From Pantoea agglomerans NBRC 102470 (GTDB lineage: Bacteria > Pseudomonadota > Gammaproteobacteria > Enterobacterales > Enterobacteriaceae), in assembly GCF_001598475.1 (NCBI RefSeq), contig NZ_BCZA01000004.1:248001-312000 (forward strand): a DNA stretch of 64,000 nucleotides, written 5' to 3'. A program made the position numbers and the translations under genes. Shown here piece by piece: positions 8,713 to 18,162 of this stretch. Positions within the stretch are counted from its first letter, which is position 1. Every line of letters begins with the position of its first letter. The notes beneath the pieces are model-generated. The model ran no database searches. It was not told the DNA's origin and saw nothing but the letters and a program-made list of their open reading frames with translations.

Positions 8713-9684
8713 ATGAGAATGACGAAAACATGCCTGGCCAGTGCCCTGGCGGTGATGATGATGAGCGCCACCGCCACGGCACAGGTGATCAAAGTGGCTG
8801 AAGTCCAGCCTGCCGGTTATCCGACCGTGGTCGCCCTGCAGCACATGGGCGACAAACTCAAACAGGCCACCGATGGACGGCTGGAGATGAAGCTCTTCGC
8901 CGGTGGCGTGCTGGGGGACGAAGATCAGACGCTGCAACAGGTGCAGCTGGGCGCAATCGACATGATCCGTGTGTCGCTGGCGCCAGTCACCTCGATCGCC
9001 CCGGAAACCAGCGTGCTGACCCTGCCCTACATTTTCCGCGACATTGACCACATGCACAAAGTGCTGGATGGCGAGATAGGCCGCGAGATTGCCGACAAAT
9101 TCGATAAAGATCCCAACGCCCGCATGGTGTTCCTGGGCTGGACCGATGCCGGTGAGCGCAACATGATCACCAAGAAGCCGCTGGCAAAACCGGAAGATCT
9201 GAAAGGCATGAAGATCCGGGTGCAGAACAGCGCCATCTCATTGGCGACGCTGAAAGCGATGGGCGCGAATCCGGTGGCGATGGGCGTCAGTGAAGTGTTC
9301 AGTGCGATGCAGACCGGTGTGGTCGATGGCACCGAGAACAACCCACCGACCTTTGTCGCCCATAACTATATGCCAGTGGCGAAGTACTACACCCTCAGCG
9401 GCCACTTTATCCAGCCAGAGATGATCCTGTTTTCAAAACGCGCCTGGGATCGCCTGAAACCTGAGGATCAGGCGCTACTGAAGAAGCTCGGCAAAGAGGC
9501 GCAGGATGAGGAGCGCCAGCTCTGGGCGACCTATACCGAAGAGTCGATCGCCAAAATGAAGGCGGGTGGCGTCACCTTCCAGCAGACCGACCGCGACTAC
9601 TTCGTCAAAGCGACCCAGCCGGTGCGCGATCAGTTTGGCGGCAAATATCAGGATCTGATGACCCGGATCGCTGAGGTGAAATAA
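8713..9684 (+). CDS. dctP: TRAP transporter substrate-binding protein, DctP family
   Basis: Periplasmic solute receptor of a tripartite ATP-independent transporter. From ATG 8713 it is 323 residues with a clear signal peptide (MRMTKTCLASALAVMMMSA, cleavage near TAQ). The DctP core includes KGMKIRVQN, where Arg169 is the residue that normally pairs with the substrate carboxylate, and GVVDGTENNPPTF, a conserved family segment. The frame extends to 8638, but GGGAG at 8700-8704 and the signal peptide decide for 8713. It is the first gene of a dctPQM operon. The substrate is probably a C4-dicarboxylate or sugar acid, not determinable here. Confidence 0.88.
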   Translation: MRMTKTCLASALAVMMMSATATAQVIKVAEVQPAGYPTVVALQHMGDKLKQATDGRLEMKLFAGGVLGDEDQTLQQVQLGAIDMIRVSLAPVTSIAPETSVLTLPYIFRDIDHMHKVLDGEIGREIADKFDKDPNARMVFLGWTDAGERNMITKKPLAKPEDLKGMKIRVQNSAISLATLKAMGANPVAMGVSEVFSAMQTGVVDGTENNPPTFVAHNYMPVAKYYTLSGHFIQPEMILFSKRAWDRLKPEDQALLKKLGKEAQDEERQLWATYTEESIAKMKAGGVTFQQTDRDYFVKATQPVRDQFGGKYQDLMTRIAEVK

Positions 9685-9732
9685 CCCTTCCGCGCCACAC
9701 TGCCGTGTGGCGTGCTTAATCAGGTATCAATT

Positions 9733-10239
9733 ATGGCTGCTTATACACGTCTGATGGATGGGCTCTATCTGCTGTGCATGCTGATTGCCGCCGTGGCACT
9801 GATGATTATGGTGACGGTGATCCCGATCGGGATCTTCGCCCGCTACGTGATGAACGGCGCGCTCTCCTGGCCGGAACCGGTGGCCATTATCTGCATGATC
9901 ATTTTTACGTTTATTGGCGCACCGGTCGGACTGCGGGCCGGAACGCATATCTGCGTTTCCATGGTCACCGATCGCCTGTCACCCGCCCGGCAGCGCCTGA
10001 TGCTGCGCGTCAGCGATCTGCTGATGATCATCACCTGTCTGGTGATCTTTCAGGCCAGTTACAGCTTGTGCGAAGCGATGTGGGTGCAGACGCTCGCTTC
10101 ATTACCGGCAGTGACTTACGGTGAGATGTATCTGCCGATTCCGATTGGCGCGATCTTCACCCTGCTGTTTGTTGTTGAGCGATTGCTGACCGGCGATCAG
10201 AGCCAGCGGTCGATTGTCACGCTGGGCGGCACCCACTAA
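9733..10239 (+). CDS. dctQ: TRAP transporter small permease, DctQ family
   Basis: Small inner-membrane subunit with four predicted spans, about 168 residues from ATG 9733. The segment RYVMNGALSWPEPVA is the typical DctQ signature (membrane span followed by W-E-P). A GTG at 9712 opens the same frame, but ATG 9733 is closer to the usual family start. The gene lies 48 bp after dctP and 14 bp before dctM. Together with DctM it forms the sodium-driven membrane part of the transporter. Confidence 0.85.
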   Translation: MAAYTRLMDGLYLLCMLIAAVALMIMVTVIPIGIFARYVMNGALSWPEPVAIICMIIFTFIGAPVGLRAGTHICVSMVTDRLSPARQRLMLRVSDLLMIITCLVIFQASYSLCEAMWVQTLASLPAVTYGEMYLPIPIGAIFTLLFVVERLLTGDQSQRSIVTLGGTH

Positions 10240-10253
10240 CGCGGAGCAGAAAA

Positions 10254-11540
10254 ATGGATGCATTGATCTTGATAGGCAGTTTGCTGGTGTTGCTGATGGT
10301 GGGTTTTCCGGTCGCCTTTGCGGTGGGGCTGAGCGCCTTTATTGGCGCCTGGTGGATCGATCTGCCGCTGGAAGCGGTGGTGATTCAGGTGACCAACGGC
10401 ATTAACAAATTTTCGCTGCTGACTATCCCGTTCTTTATTCTCGCGGGTGCGATTATGGCGGAGGGTGGGATTGCCCGGCGGCTGGTCAACTTCGCCTATA
10501 TCTTTGTCGGCTTTATTCGCGGTGGCCTGTCGCTGGTGAACATTGTCGCCTCCACCTTCTTTGGCGCGATTTCCGGCTCATCGGTGGCGGATACCGCCTC
10601 GATTGGCTCGGTGATGATTCCGCAGATGGAGGAGAAAGGCTATCCGCGTGATTTCGCCGCCGCAGTAACCGCCAGCGGCTCAGTGCAGGCGGTGCTGACG
10701 CCACCCAGCCACAACTCGGTGATTTACTCGCTGGCGACCGGCGGCATGGTGACCATCTCCTCGCTGTTTGTTGCCGGTATCTTTCCCGGCCTGCTGCTGG
10801 GGGGCTGCCTGATGATAATGTGCCTGGGTTTTGCCCATAAACGCGGCTATCCCAAAGGAGAACGTATTCCGTTTCGTCAGGCGCTGAAAATCTTCTTCGA
10901 CGCGTTCTGGGGCCTGTTTACCGTGGTGATCATTATGGGTGGCATTCTCTCCGGCATCTTTACCGCCTCGGAGTCCGCCGCGATCGCCTGTATCTGGGCC
11001 TTTTTCGTCACCATGTTTATCTACCGCGACTTTAAATGGAGCCAGCTGCATATCCTGCTGTTCCGCACCATTAAGACTGTCACCATCGTGATGGTGCTGA
11101 TCGCCTTTGCCGCCGGATTTGGCGCAGTGATGACCTTCATGCAACTGCCAACGATTATCACCGAGGCGTTCACCAGCCTCTCCGATAACAAATATGTGAT
11201 CCTGATGTGTATCAACATCCTGCTGCTGGTGGTGGGGACGCTGATGGATATGGCGCCGCTGATCCTGATCCTGACGCCGGTGCTGTTGCCGGTCGCTACC
11301 GCGCTTGGCGTCGATCCGGTTCACTTCGGCATGATCATGCTGACCAACCTCGGGATCGGCCTGATCACCCCGCCGGTCGGTACGGTACTGTTTGTCGCCA
11401 GTGCGGTCAGTAAGCAGAAAATCGAGCAGGTGGTCAGAGCCATGCTGCCGTTTTACGGCATGCTGTTTATCGTGCTGATGCTGATTACCTATATTCCCGC
11501 CATCTCCCTCTGGTTACCGCGCCTGATGGGCGTGATGTAG
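10254..11540 (+). CDS. dctM: TRAP transporter large permease, DctM family
   Basis: 428-residue large permease with about 12 membrane segments. The segments GAISGSSVADTASIGSVMIPQM and SVQAVLTPPSHNSVIY match the conserved DctM repeat around the substrate/sodium site, and the second repeat carries GLITPPVGTVLFVAS. A GGAG ribosome site precedes ATG 10254. It ends the dctPQM operon, followed by a strong hairpin. The operon sits between exbB and metC, genes that are direct neighbours in E. coli, so it is a lineage-specific insertion. Confidence 0.9.
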   Translation: MDALILIGSLLVLLMVGFPVAFAVGLSAFIGAWWIDLPLEAVVIQVTNGINKFSLLTIPFFILAGAIMAEGGIARRLVNFAYIFVGFIRGGLSLVNIVASTFFGAISGSSVADTASIGSVMIPQMEEKGYPRDFAAAVTASGSVQAVLTPPSHNSVIYSLATGGMVTISSLFVAGIFPGLLLGGCLMIMCLGFAHKRGYPKGERIPFRQALKIFFDAFWGLFTVVIIMGGILSGIFTASESAAIACIWAFFVTMFIYRDFKWSQLHILLFRTIKTVTIVMVLIAFAAGFGAVMTFMQLPTIITEAFTSLSDNKYVILMCINILLLVVGTLMDMAPLILILTPVLLPVATALGVDPVHFGMIMLTNLGIGLITPPVGTVLFVASAVSKQKIEQVVRAMLPFYGMLFIVLMLITYIPAISLWLPRLMGVM

Positions 11541-11547
11541 CGTCGGC

Positions 11548-11577
11548 AAAATCGGGTCCGGTGGCGGACCCGATTTT
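11548..11577 (+). terminator. Terminator of the dctPQM operon
   Basis: AAAATCGGGTCCG, loop GTGG, CGGACCCGATTTT: a 13-bp perfect stem with A/T ends, 8 bp after the dctM stop. Confidence 0.8.
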
Positions 11578-11675
11578 CATCCTGCGAAGCACTCTGATAA
11601 TCACCATTGAGTCTCAACCCTGCTGGTCGTTTCGTGGTAACGTGAGGGCTTAGTCAGAAGCGGCAAAGGCGACTC

Positions 11676-12866
11676 ATGACCACCAGAAAAATTGATACCA
11701 CGCTCGTCAGTGCAGGACGCAGCAAGCGTTATACCCAGGGCTCGGTGAACAGTGTGATTCAACGGGCCTCCTCGCTGGTTTTTGATACGGTCGCGGAGAA
11801 GAAACGCGCCACTGCCGGTCGGGCAAAAGGCGAACTCTTTTATGGCCGTCGTGGCACCCTGACGCACTTTGCGCTGCAGGATGCGATGACGGAGCTGGAA
11901 GGCGGCGCAGGCTGTGTGCTCTACCCCTGCGGCGCGGCTGCCGTGGCGAACGCGATTCTGGCGTTTGTCGAGGCGGGCGACCACGTGCTGATGAGTGGCG
12001 CAGTCTATGAACCGACCCAGGATTTCTGTACTAAAATCCTGACTAAGCTGCAGGTTTCAACGGGCTGGTTCGATCACTGCATCGGCAGTGAAATCGGTGA
12101 GCTGGTGCAGCCCAATACCCGGGTCGTTTTCCTGGAATCACCGGCCTCTATCACGATGGAAGTTCAGGATATTCCGGCGATTGTGGCGGCGGTTCGCGCC
12201 AAAGCGCCCGAGGCGATCATTATGATCGACAACACCTGGGCGGCCGGTATTTTATTTGATGCGCTGGCGCACGGCATCGATATTTCGATTCAGGCGGGCA
12301 CCAAATATCTGATTGGTCACAGCGATGCGATGATCGGCACGGCGGTCGCCAATGCGCGCTGTATCGATCAGCTGCGCGAGAACTCCTATCTGATGGGTCA
12401 GATGGTCGATGCCGATACCGCCTACATGGCGAGTCGGGGTCTGCGCACGCTGGGCACCCGTCTGCGTCAGCATGAAGAGAGCGCGATTCAGGTGGCAGAG
12501 TGGCTGGCAGCGCGTCCCGAAGTGGCGCGGGTTAATCACCCGGCGCTGGCGCAGAGCAAAGGTCATCAGTTCTGGCAGCGTGATTTTAACGGCAGCAGCG
12601 GCCTGTTCTCTTTTATCCTGCAGGAAAAACTCAGCGCGCCCCAGCTGGCGGAATATCTCGATCACTTCCATCATTTCAGCATGGCGTACTCCTGGGGCGG
12701 CTATGAATCGCTGATCCTGGCGAATCAGCCGGAAGAGCTGGCCGCGATTCGTCCGGCGGGTGGAGTCGATTTCACCGGTACGCTGGTGCGACTGCATATT
12801 GGTCTGGAGCACGTTGACGATCTGCTGGCTGACCTGGACGCCGGTTTTGCGCGCCTGACGCGTTAA
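11676..12866 (+). CDS. metC: Cystathionine beta-lyase MetC
   Basis: PLP enzyme that cleaves cystathionine to homocysteine, pyruvate and ammonia in methionine synthesis; cytoplasmic. It is 396 residues (E. coli 395) and collinear with it. The PLP-binding lysine is Lys210 in [13 protein letters not shown], the same number as in E. coli. Other conserved parts are [13 protein letters not shown] near the N-terminus and [10 protein letters not shown]-like [12 protein letters not shown] near the C-terminus. It is transcribed alone, away from exbB across the inserted TRAP genes. Confidence 0.97.
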   Translation: MTTRKIDTTLVSAGRSKRYTQGSVNSVIQRASSLVFDTVAEKKRATAGRAKGELFYGRRGTLTHFALQDAMTELEGGAGCVLYPCGAAAVANAILAFVEAGDHVLMSGAVYEPTQDFCTKILTKLQVSTGWFDHCIGSEIGELVQPNTRVVFLESPASITMEVQDIPAIVAAVRAKAPEAIIMIDNTWAAGILFDALAHGIDISIQAGTKYLIGHSDAMIGTAVANARCIDQLRENSYLMGQMVDADTAYMASRGLRTLGTRLRQHEESAIQVAEWLAARPEVARVNHPALAQSKGHQFWQRDFNGSSGLFSFILQEKLSAPQLAEYLDHFHHFSMAYSWGGYESLILANQPEELAAIRPAGGVDFTGTLVRLHIGLEHVDDLLADLDAGFARLTR

Positions 12867-13076
12867 TAAACTCAGGCAAAAGATAAACAGACGCTAAACA
12901 GAAGATGAACCGGGTAGCGGCCACCCGCAGAGTTTGCCGGGCTGCTGCTCATTTATTGTTAAAATTTATCCCAGACCGTTCAGGTCATCAGTGAGGTCGC
13001 TGCATTTATTGCGCAGCGCCGCGACCGATTGCCTGAATGCAGACGGATAGTTCCTTGTGACGTGATGGAATAGCAA

Positions 13077-13739
13077 ATGGGTGTTTTACACGAGATTGTC
13101 CACGCGCTCTGGCATCAGGATTTTGCCGCGCTGGCAAATCCGGATGTGGTGTGGGTGGTGTACGGCGTGATGTTCCTGACGCTGTTTCTGGAAAATGGGC
13201 TGTTACCCGCCTCTTTCCTGCCGGGCGACAGCCTGCTGCTGCTGGCGGGTGCGATGGTGGCAAAAGGGGTGATGGATTTTGTGCCGACGATGGTGATCCT
13301 CACCACCGCCGCCAGTCTGGGCTGCTGGCTGAGCTATCTGCAGGGTCGCTGGCTGGGGAATACCCGGCTGGTGAAGAGCTGGCTGATGCATCTGCCCGCG
13401 CAGTATCACCAGCGCGCGTGGAATATGTTTAACCGTCACGGCCTGATGGCGCTGCTGGTGGGCCGTTTTCTGGCCTTCATCCGGACGATCCTGCCGACCA
13501 TGGCGGGCATTGCGGGCTTGCAGAATGGTCGCTTTCAGCTGTTCAACTGGCTCAGCGGCGTGCTGTGGGTTGGCATCGTCGTGACGTTTGGCTATGGCAT
13601 CAGCCAGGTGCCGTTCATCAAGCGTCATGAAGATCAGGTGATGGCGATCCTGATGATACTGCCGATGGTGTTGCTGTTTCTCGGTCTGTTCGGCAGCATT
13701 CTGGTTATCTGGAAAAAGCGTCGGCAGAAACAGGCCTGA
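13077..13739 (+). CDS. yghB: DedA-family inner-membrane protein YghB
   Basis: 220-residue DedA protein (E. coli YghB 219). Members are undecaprenyl-phosphate/phospholipid flippase-like proteins needed for membrane homeostasis and for normal cell division together with YqjA. The motif [16 protein letters not shown] and the helix-breaking [16 protein letters not shown] are the two conserved DedA signatures; the Arg/Glu residues there are functionally required in E. coli. Four to five membrane spans are expected. The neighbour order metC-yghB-yqhC is as in E. coli. Confidence 0.93.
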   Translation: MGVLHEIVHALWHQDFAALANPDVVWVVYGVMFLTLFLENGLLPASFLPGDSLLLLAGAMVAKGVMDFVPTMVILTTAASLGCWLSYLQGRWLGNTRLVKSWLMHLPAQYHQRAWNMFNRHGLMALLVGRFLAFIRTILPTMAGIAGLQNGRFQLFNWLSGVLWVGIVVTFGYGISQVPFIKRHEDQVMAILMILPMVLLFLGLFGSILVIWKKRRQKQA

Positions 13740-13771
13740 CGTCAGCGCGTAGCATCAGGATCCGCCGCCAC

Positions 13772-14680
13772 TCAGGCGGACGGATCCGCTACCGTCTGCC
13801 GCACACGATTCACCTCTTCCCCTGGCGTCACGCCAAAATAGCGCTTAAATTCCCGCGAAAACTGTGAGGGACTTTCATAGCCAACCCGCACCGCCGCCGC
13901 ACTCGCTTTCAGTCCATCGTGCAGCATCAGTAATCGCGCCTGATGCAGGCGATATCGCTTGAGATACTGCAGGGGCGAGGTCTGCGTAACCGCTTTAAAG
14001 TTATGGTGAAAGGCTGAAACGCTCATGTTCACTTCCGCCGCCAGCGCATCGACGCTGAGGTTTTCCGCATAGTGATTCTCAATCCGTCGCAGGGCACGCG
14101 CGATCAGGCTGAATTGCGTCTGTCGGCTCACCAGTGAGAGCAGCGCACCACCAATCGGGCCAGTCAGCACGTAGTAGATAATCTCCCGCACGATGTGCGG
14201 CCCCAGCACCCGCGCATCGCGTGGCTGGGTCATCACATCAAGCAGCCGCTCAGCGGCACACAGCATCGGTTCCGTCAGCCACGCCGAGTGGATCCCCGAG
14301 GTCTGCGGCTGCGGCTGGAACTGATCGTCATCGCCGATTTCAATCAGCAGATCCTGCAGGCTGGCGGTATCGACATTAAGACACAGCCCGGCAATCGGCA
14401 CCTCTGGCGAGGCCCAGGTTTCGCACTCCACCGGCAGCGGCACCGTGAGCATCAGGTACTTGCTGGCGTCATACTGAAACACCGTGCTGCCGAGATAGCC
14501 GGTTTTGCTACCCTGAAACAGGATCACAATGCCGGGCTGATACATCATCGGCGTACGGGGACGATATTGATTAGCGTAAATCAGCGACACATTTTCGACC
14601 GGACAAAGACGGTCGTGACCATGGGTCATTAATGTTACGACCTGCTGCGCCAGCCGGTGACACAGGGCATCGTGCGCCAT
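13772..14680 (-). CDS. yqhC: AraC-family regulator, YqhC type
   Basis: 302-residue transcription factor from ATG 14680, with an N-terminal AraC-binding-type cupin domain (about 20-170) and two C-terminal helix-turn-helix motifs (about 205-295, ending in [17 protein letters not shown]). In E. coli YqhC senses aldehydes and activates yqhD-dkgA. Here dkgA is divergent from it but yqhD is missing, so dkgA is the probable target. A GGAGTCGCT ribosome site favours 14680 over the upstream in-frame ATG at 14734. Confidence 0.85.
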   Translation of the reverse strand: MAHDALCHRLAQQVVTLMTHGHDRLCPVENVSLIYANQYRPRTPMMYQPGIVILFQGSKTGYLGSTVFQYDASKYLMLTVPLPVECETWASPEVPIAGLCLNVDTASLQDLLIEIGDDDQFQPQPQTSGIHSAWLTEPMLCAAERLLDVMTQPRDARVLGPHIVREIIYYVLTGPIGGALLSLVSRQTQFSLIARALRRIENHYAENLSVDALAAEVNMSVSAFHHNFKAVTQTSPLQYLKRYRLHQARLLMLHDGLKASAAAVRVGYESPSQFSREFKRYFGVTPGEEVNRVRQTVADPSA

Positions 14681-14884
14681 AGCGACTCCTTTTACGGGCA
14701 AAAAGCCAGTGTGCCGTGCGAATGCCTGAATCACCAGCAGCCTGGAGAATCAGGCAAGAAATTTACCGGATCGGGCATGGCGACAGAACCGCTGTTTTTG
14801 CCTCAGCTAAGCAGGCTGAGAATTGTTGGCTAGACTTAAGCACAGTGAAATCTCACGGATTAACCGCAACGGAAAGGAGCAACT

Positions 14885-15709
14885 ATGGCAGACCAACCCA
14901 TTATCAAACTGCGCGATGGCAATATGATGCCGCAACTCGGACTCGGTGTGTGGCAGGCCAGCATTGAAGATGCACGTCATGCGGTGCTGAAAGCGCTGGA
15001 GGTCGGCTATCGCTCAATCGATACCGCCGCCGCCTATAAGAATGAAGAGGCGATTGGCCAGGCACTGCAGGAAACTGACGTGCCGCGTGAAGAGATTTTC
15101 GTGACCACCAAACTCTGGAACGACGATCAGCAGAACGTTCAGCAGGCGATGGAAACCAGCCTGGAGAAACTGAAACTGGAGCAGGTTGATCTCTATCTGA
15201 TGCACTGGCCGTGCCCGGAAAAAGACAATTATGTCGATGCCTGGAAGAAGATGATTGAATTGCAGCAGCAGGGGCTGACTAAAAGTATCGGCGTCTGTAA
15301 CTTCCATGAGGCGCATCTGAAGCGACTGCTGGATGAAACCGGTGTCACGCCGGTGGTGAACCAGATTGAGCTGCACCCGATGCTACAGCAGCGCACGCTG
15401 CATGCGTGGAACGCACTGCATCAGATCCAGACCGAATCCTGGAGTCCGCTGGCGCAGGGCGGTAAAGGGGTCTTCGATCAGGAGATAATCAAGTCGCTGG
15501 CGAAGAAATATGGCAAGACGCCGGCACAGATCGTAATCCGCTGGCATCTGGATAGCGGCCTGGTGGTGATTCCGAAGTCGGTGACACCAGCCCGCATTGA
15601 AGAGAACTTTAAGGTGTTCGACTTCCGTCTGGACAAGCATGAAGTGAGCGATATTGCGAAGCTGGACAGCGGCAATCGTCTGGGGCCGGATCCGGAAACC
15701 TTTAACTAA
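14885..15709 (+). CDS. dkgA: 2,5-diketo-D-gluconate reductase A / aldehyde reductase
   Basis: NADPH-dependent aldo-keto reductase of 274 residues that reduces 2,5-diketogluconate and small aldehydes such as methylglyoxal. The catalytic Tyr lies in DTAAAYKNEEAIG, the Lys in VTTKLWND and the His in LYLMHWPCPE. The C-terminal IPKSVTPARIEENF is the cofactor-binding signature of the family. An AAGGAG site lies 6 bp before ATG 14885. It is divergent from the AraC regulator. 2,5-diketogluconate metabolism is well known in Pantoea/Erwinia, which fits the taxon. Confidence 0.93.
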   Translation: MADQPIIKLRDGNMMPQLGLGVWQASIEDARHAVLKALEVGYRSIDTAAAYKNEEAIGQALQETDVPREEIFVTTKLWNDDQQNVQQAMETSLEKLKLEQVDLYLMHWPCPEKDNYVDAWKKMIELQQQGLTKSIGVCNFHEAHLKRLLDETGVTPVVNQIELHPMLQQRTLHAWNALHQIQTESWSPLAQGGKGVFDQEIIKSLAKKYGKTPAQIVIRWHLDSGLVVIPKSVTPARIEENFKVFDFRLDKHEVSDIAKLDSGNRLGPDPETFN

Positions 15710-15772
15710 GGCTGGGCGTCACCAGGTGACCTCACCTTATCTGCCCTGCGGCTGGGGCAGCTAACGATTAAC

Positions 15773-15803
15773 GCGGTCAGGCGGGCTCTCCCTGCCTGAC
15801 CGC
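15773..15803. terminator. Bidirectional hairpin between dkgA and ftsP
   Basis: GCGGTCAGGC, an 11-base loop, GCCTGACCGC: a perfect 10-bp stem between two convergent genes. No T run follows on the plus side, so termination strength is uncertain. Confidence 0.55.
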
Positions 15804-15807
15804 GCTG

Positions 15808-17238
15808 TTATGCGCTGGGCTGCACCACCAGCTGACCGGCAGTACCGCGGTCGGCCAGTTCCAGCGTCTGACTGTAGTAGACGAACGGGAAGTGATCTGA
15901 CGAACTTTGCGGGAAAGTGACCATCAGTTCCACGCTGCCATCGACCCACACCGTATCTTTCCAGCCACGATCTTCGCCCATCGGCTGTGCACCATTGACA
16001 CTTTTAATCAGGAACATCACGCCCTGGATATGCAGCGACTGTGGCCGGTCAGCATGCAGGATCCAGCGCTCAAAGGTGCCCTGCTGTGCCGTGGTGTCAA
16101 TGCGGCTCATATCCCAGATCGCGCCGTTAATGCCCGGCATGCTGTCACCGATGCGGAATTCACGGGTGCGAACCGCCACGCCATCCAGAATCTGATCGGC
16201 CAGCAGCCGCATCGGCAGATTATCCGTCACCAGCGGCAGCAAGCCGGTTGGCCGCAGCGTCAGGATCAGGGTTGACGTCAGAATGGAGGATGGCTCAAAG
16301 AAGCCGCGCAGCCGATCCATAATGCCCGCCGCCGTACCTGCGGTAATCGACACTTCATCGCCCTGCGACATATCCACCAGCACTTCGCGGCGTTCGCCCG
16401 GCGCCAGTGACAGGCGCTGCACCGCGACCGGCGCAGGCAGATAGCCCTGATCGCTGGCGATGACCATAAACGGGCGATTGTCGCTGAGCACCATCTCATA
16501 GCGGCGCGCATTCGAGGCGTTCAGCAGACGCAGACGCACCCAGCCGCGCGATACTTCCACAAACGGGTTGCGTACGCCATTCACCAGCAGCGTGTCGCCC
16601 AGGAAACCGCCATCCTGCGGCGGGTCATACACCGGCGTGGCAAAGTTATCGAGCCGCTTGTCCTGAATGATAATCGGGAAGTCATCGACGCCGTAATGCT
16701 TCGGCAACGGCAGCTGCCTGCCAATATCATCTTCCACCAGCCACATCCCCGCCAGGCCGTTATAGATGTGCGGAGCCATGCGGTTCGGCGTGTTGGCGTG
16801 ATACCAGCAGGTTGAGGCCGCCTGACGAATCGGCAGCACCGGCGACCAGTCGACACCGGCTGACATCATACGCGGCGCGCCACCCATCAGCGCGCCCGGC
16901 AACTGCAGACCGCTGATAGTCATGGAGACCGGCTCGTTCAGACGGTTGCTGTAGATCAGCTTAACGTCGTCGCCGCTGTAAACCCGGACGGTCGGGCCAA
17001 GATAGAGGCCATTAATGCCCCACACCGGCACTTTGTTGTTGTCGCCATTAAAAGACCAGTGGCTGCGCTGCATTGTCAGGAACAGCGGCTGGCCGCGGCG
17101 GGATTCCAGCAACGGCGGAACCGGAAGTGGCGTGTCGCCATTAGCTGAAGAAGCGGCACGCGCCGCATGAGGTAGTACACTGGCGCTAAGCGCCGCTCCG
17201 GCAGAAAGCTGGATGAACTGACGTCTGCTGAAAGACAT
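15808..17238 (-). CDS. ftsP: Cell-division protein FtsP (SufI)
   Basis: Periplasmic multicopper-oxidase-fold protein of 476 residues (E. coli about 470) that stabilises the divisome under stress. It carries a Tat signal with the twin-arginine motif SRRQFIQLSAG at residues 4-14, followed by ALSASVLPHAARA, so it is exported folded. Three cupredoxin domains follow. The family has lost the copper ligands, and no intact HCHxxxH cluster is visible at the C-terminus here. It lies downstream of plsC in the same direction, 141 bp away, as in E. coli. Confidence 0.93.
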   Translation of the reverse strand: MSFSRRQFIQLSAGAALSASVLPHAARAASSANGDTPLPVPPLLESRRGQPLFLTMQRSHWSFNGDNNKVPVWGINGLYLGPTVRVYSGDDVKLIYSNRLNEPVSMTISGLQLPGALMGGAPRMMSAGVDWSPVLPIRQAASTCWYHANTPNRMAPHIYNGLAGMWLVEDDIGRQLPLPKHYGVDDFPIIIQDKRLDNFATPVYDPPQDGGFLGDTLLVNGVRNPFVEVSRGWVRLRLLNASNARRYEMVLSDNRPFMVIASDQGYLPAPVAVQRLSLAPGERREVLVDMSQGDEVSITAGTAAGIMDRLRGFFEPSSILTSTLILTLRPTGLLPLVTDNLPMRLLADQILDGVAVRTREFRIGDSMPGINGAIWDMSRIDTTAQQGTFERWILHADRPQSLHIQGVMFLIKSVNGAQPMGEDRGWKDTVWVDGSVELMVTFPQSSSDHFPFVYYSQTLELADRGTAGQLVVQPSA

Positions 17239-17379
17239 AAAACTTCTGACCCTTTACGCGTGGCGCTAAGCGCCGACCCTGTTTTTATTGATCTGTTTTT
17301 GCTGTGCTGCGTTCACGGCGGGCGGACGTGCCCCGCCGTGCGGCATCCCTGCAGGATAGTTCGGCGAATGGTTCGCCGG

Positions 17380-18117
17380 TCAGATATTTCCGTTTTTTTC
17401 GCGTTCTGCGACTTCGGCGTTCAGCTCTTCCAGCTTTGCCGCCATCAGTTCGCGACAGTGGGTCGCCAGCTTACGCACCGACGACGACTCGAAAGCCTTT
17501 ACATCAATCGGGGGCAGCATCTCAACGATCACCAGCCCGTTTTTCCAGCGATTGAGGTTGATCTTGCCATGCGTGTTAGAGACCACAATCGGAATGATCG
17601 GCACACCCGCCGCCACAGCGGCGTGAAAGGCACCGGTTTTAAACGGCAGCAGGCCACGGCCACGGCTGCGCGTCCCTTCCGGGAACATCCAGATGGAGAT
17701 GCGCTTACTGTTAAACTCATCTACCAGCTGACCTATCGTGCCGCGTGCTTTTGCACGGTCATCGCGATCAATCAGCAGGTTACCGGTCAGCCAGTAGAGC
17801 AGGCCAAAAAACGGCACCCACAACAGGCTCTTTTTGCCCACCGTCACCGTACAGGGCTGCACCATTTTAGCCGCGGTGACCATGTCATAGTTGTTCTGAT
17901 GGTTCGCGATGTAGATCGCATTACCATAGTTCTCAGCACCTTCCGGTCTGCGCAGTTCTACTTTAAGGCCAAATACCGTCGACAGTTTGCCGAACAGATG
18001 GCCAAATGTGGCGACATGACGCGGATTGCGCGGTGAAAACAGACACCAGATACAGCCAGATATACAGACTAAGATCGAATAGATGACCACAATAATGGCA
18101 CGCAGAATCAGTAACAT
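17380..18117 (-). CDS. plsC: 1-acyl-sn-glycerol-3-phosphate acyltransferase
   Basis: 245-residue inner-membrane enzyme (E. coli PlsC 245) that acylates lysophosphatidic acid to phosphatidic acid. The catalytic H-x4-D block is NHQNNYDMV, and the substrate-binding motif is FPEGTRSRGRG. One or two membrane segments lie at the N-terminus. The gene starts 45 bp after parC and probably shares its transcript. Confidence 0.96.
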   Translation of the reverse strand: MLLILRAIIVVIYSILVCISGCIWCLFSPRNPRHVATFGHLFGKLSTVFGLKVELRRPEGAENYGNAIYIANHQNNYDMVTAAKMVQPCTVTVGKKSLLWVPFFGLLYWLTGNLLIDRDDRAKARGTIGQLVDEFNSKRISIWMFPEGTRSRGRGLLPFKTGAFHAAVAAGVPIIPIVVSNTHGKINLNRWKNGLVIVEMLPPIDVKAFESSSVRKLATHCRELMAAKLEELNAEVAEREKNGNI

Positions 18118-18162
18118 AGTTCCCTCATTGAGCCACGGCTGACGCGGTGTCAGCCGGGTAGT

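Noticed and set aside
13758-13787. GGATCCGCCGCC/GGCGGACGGATCC hairpin between yghB and the AraC regulator as a terminator
   Set aside because: It overlaps the 3' codons of the regulator gene and has no T run on either strand, so I did not list it as a terminator.
17260-18036. Long plus-strand frame opposite plsC
   Set aside because: Shadow of a GC-rich conserved gene; composition of the product (His/Arg/Gln-rich) and lack of known family argue against coding.
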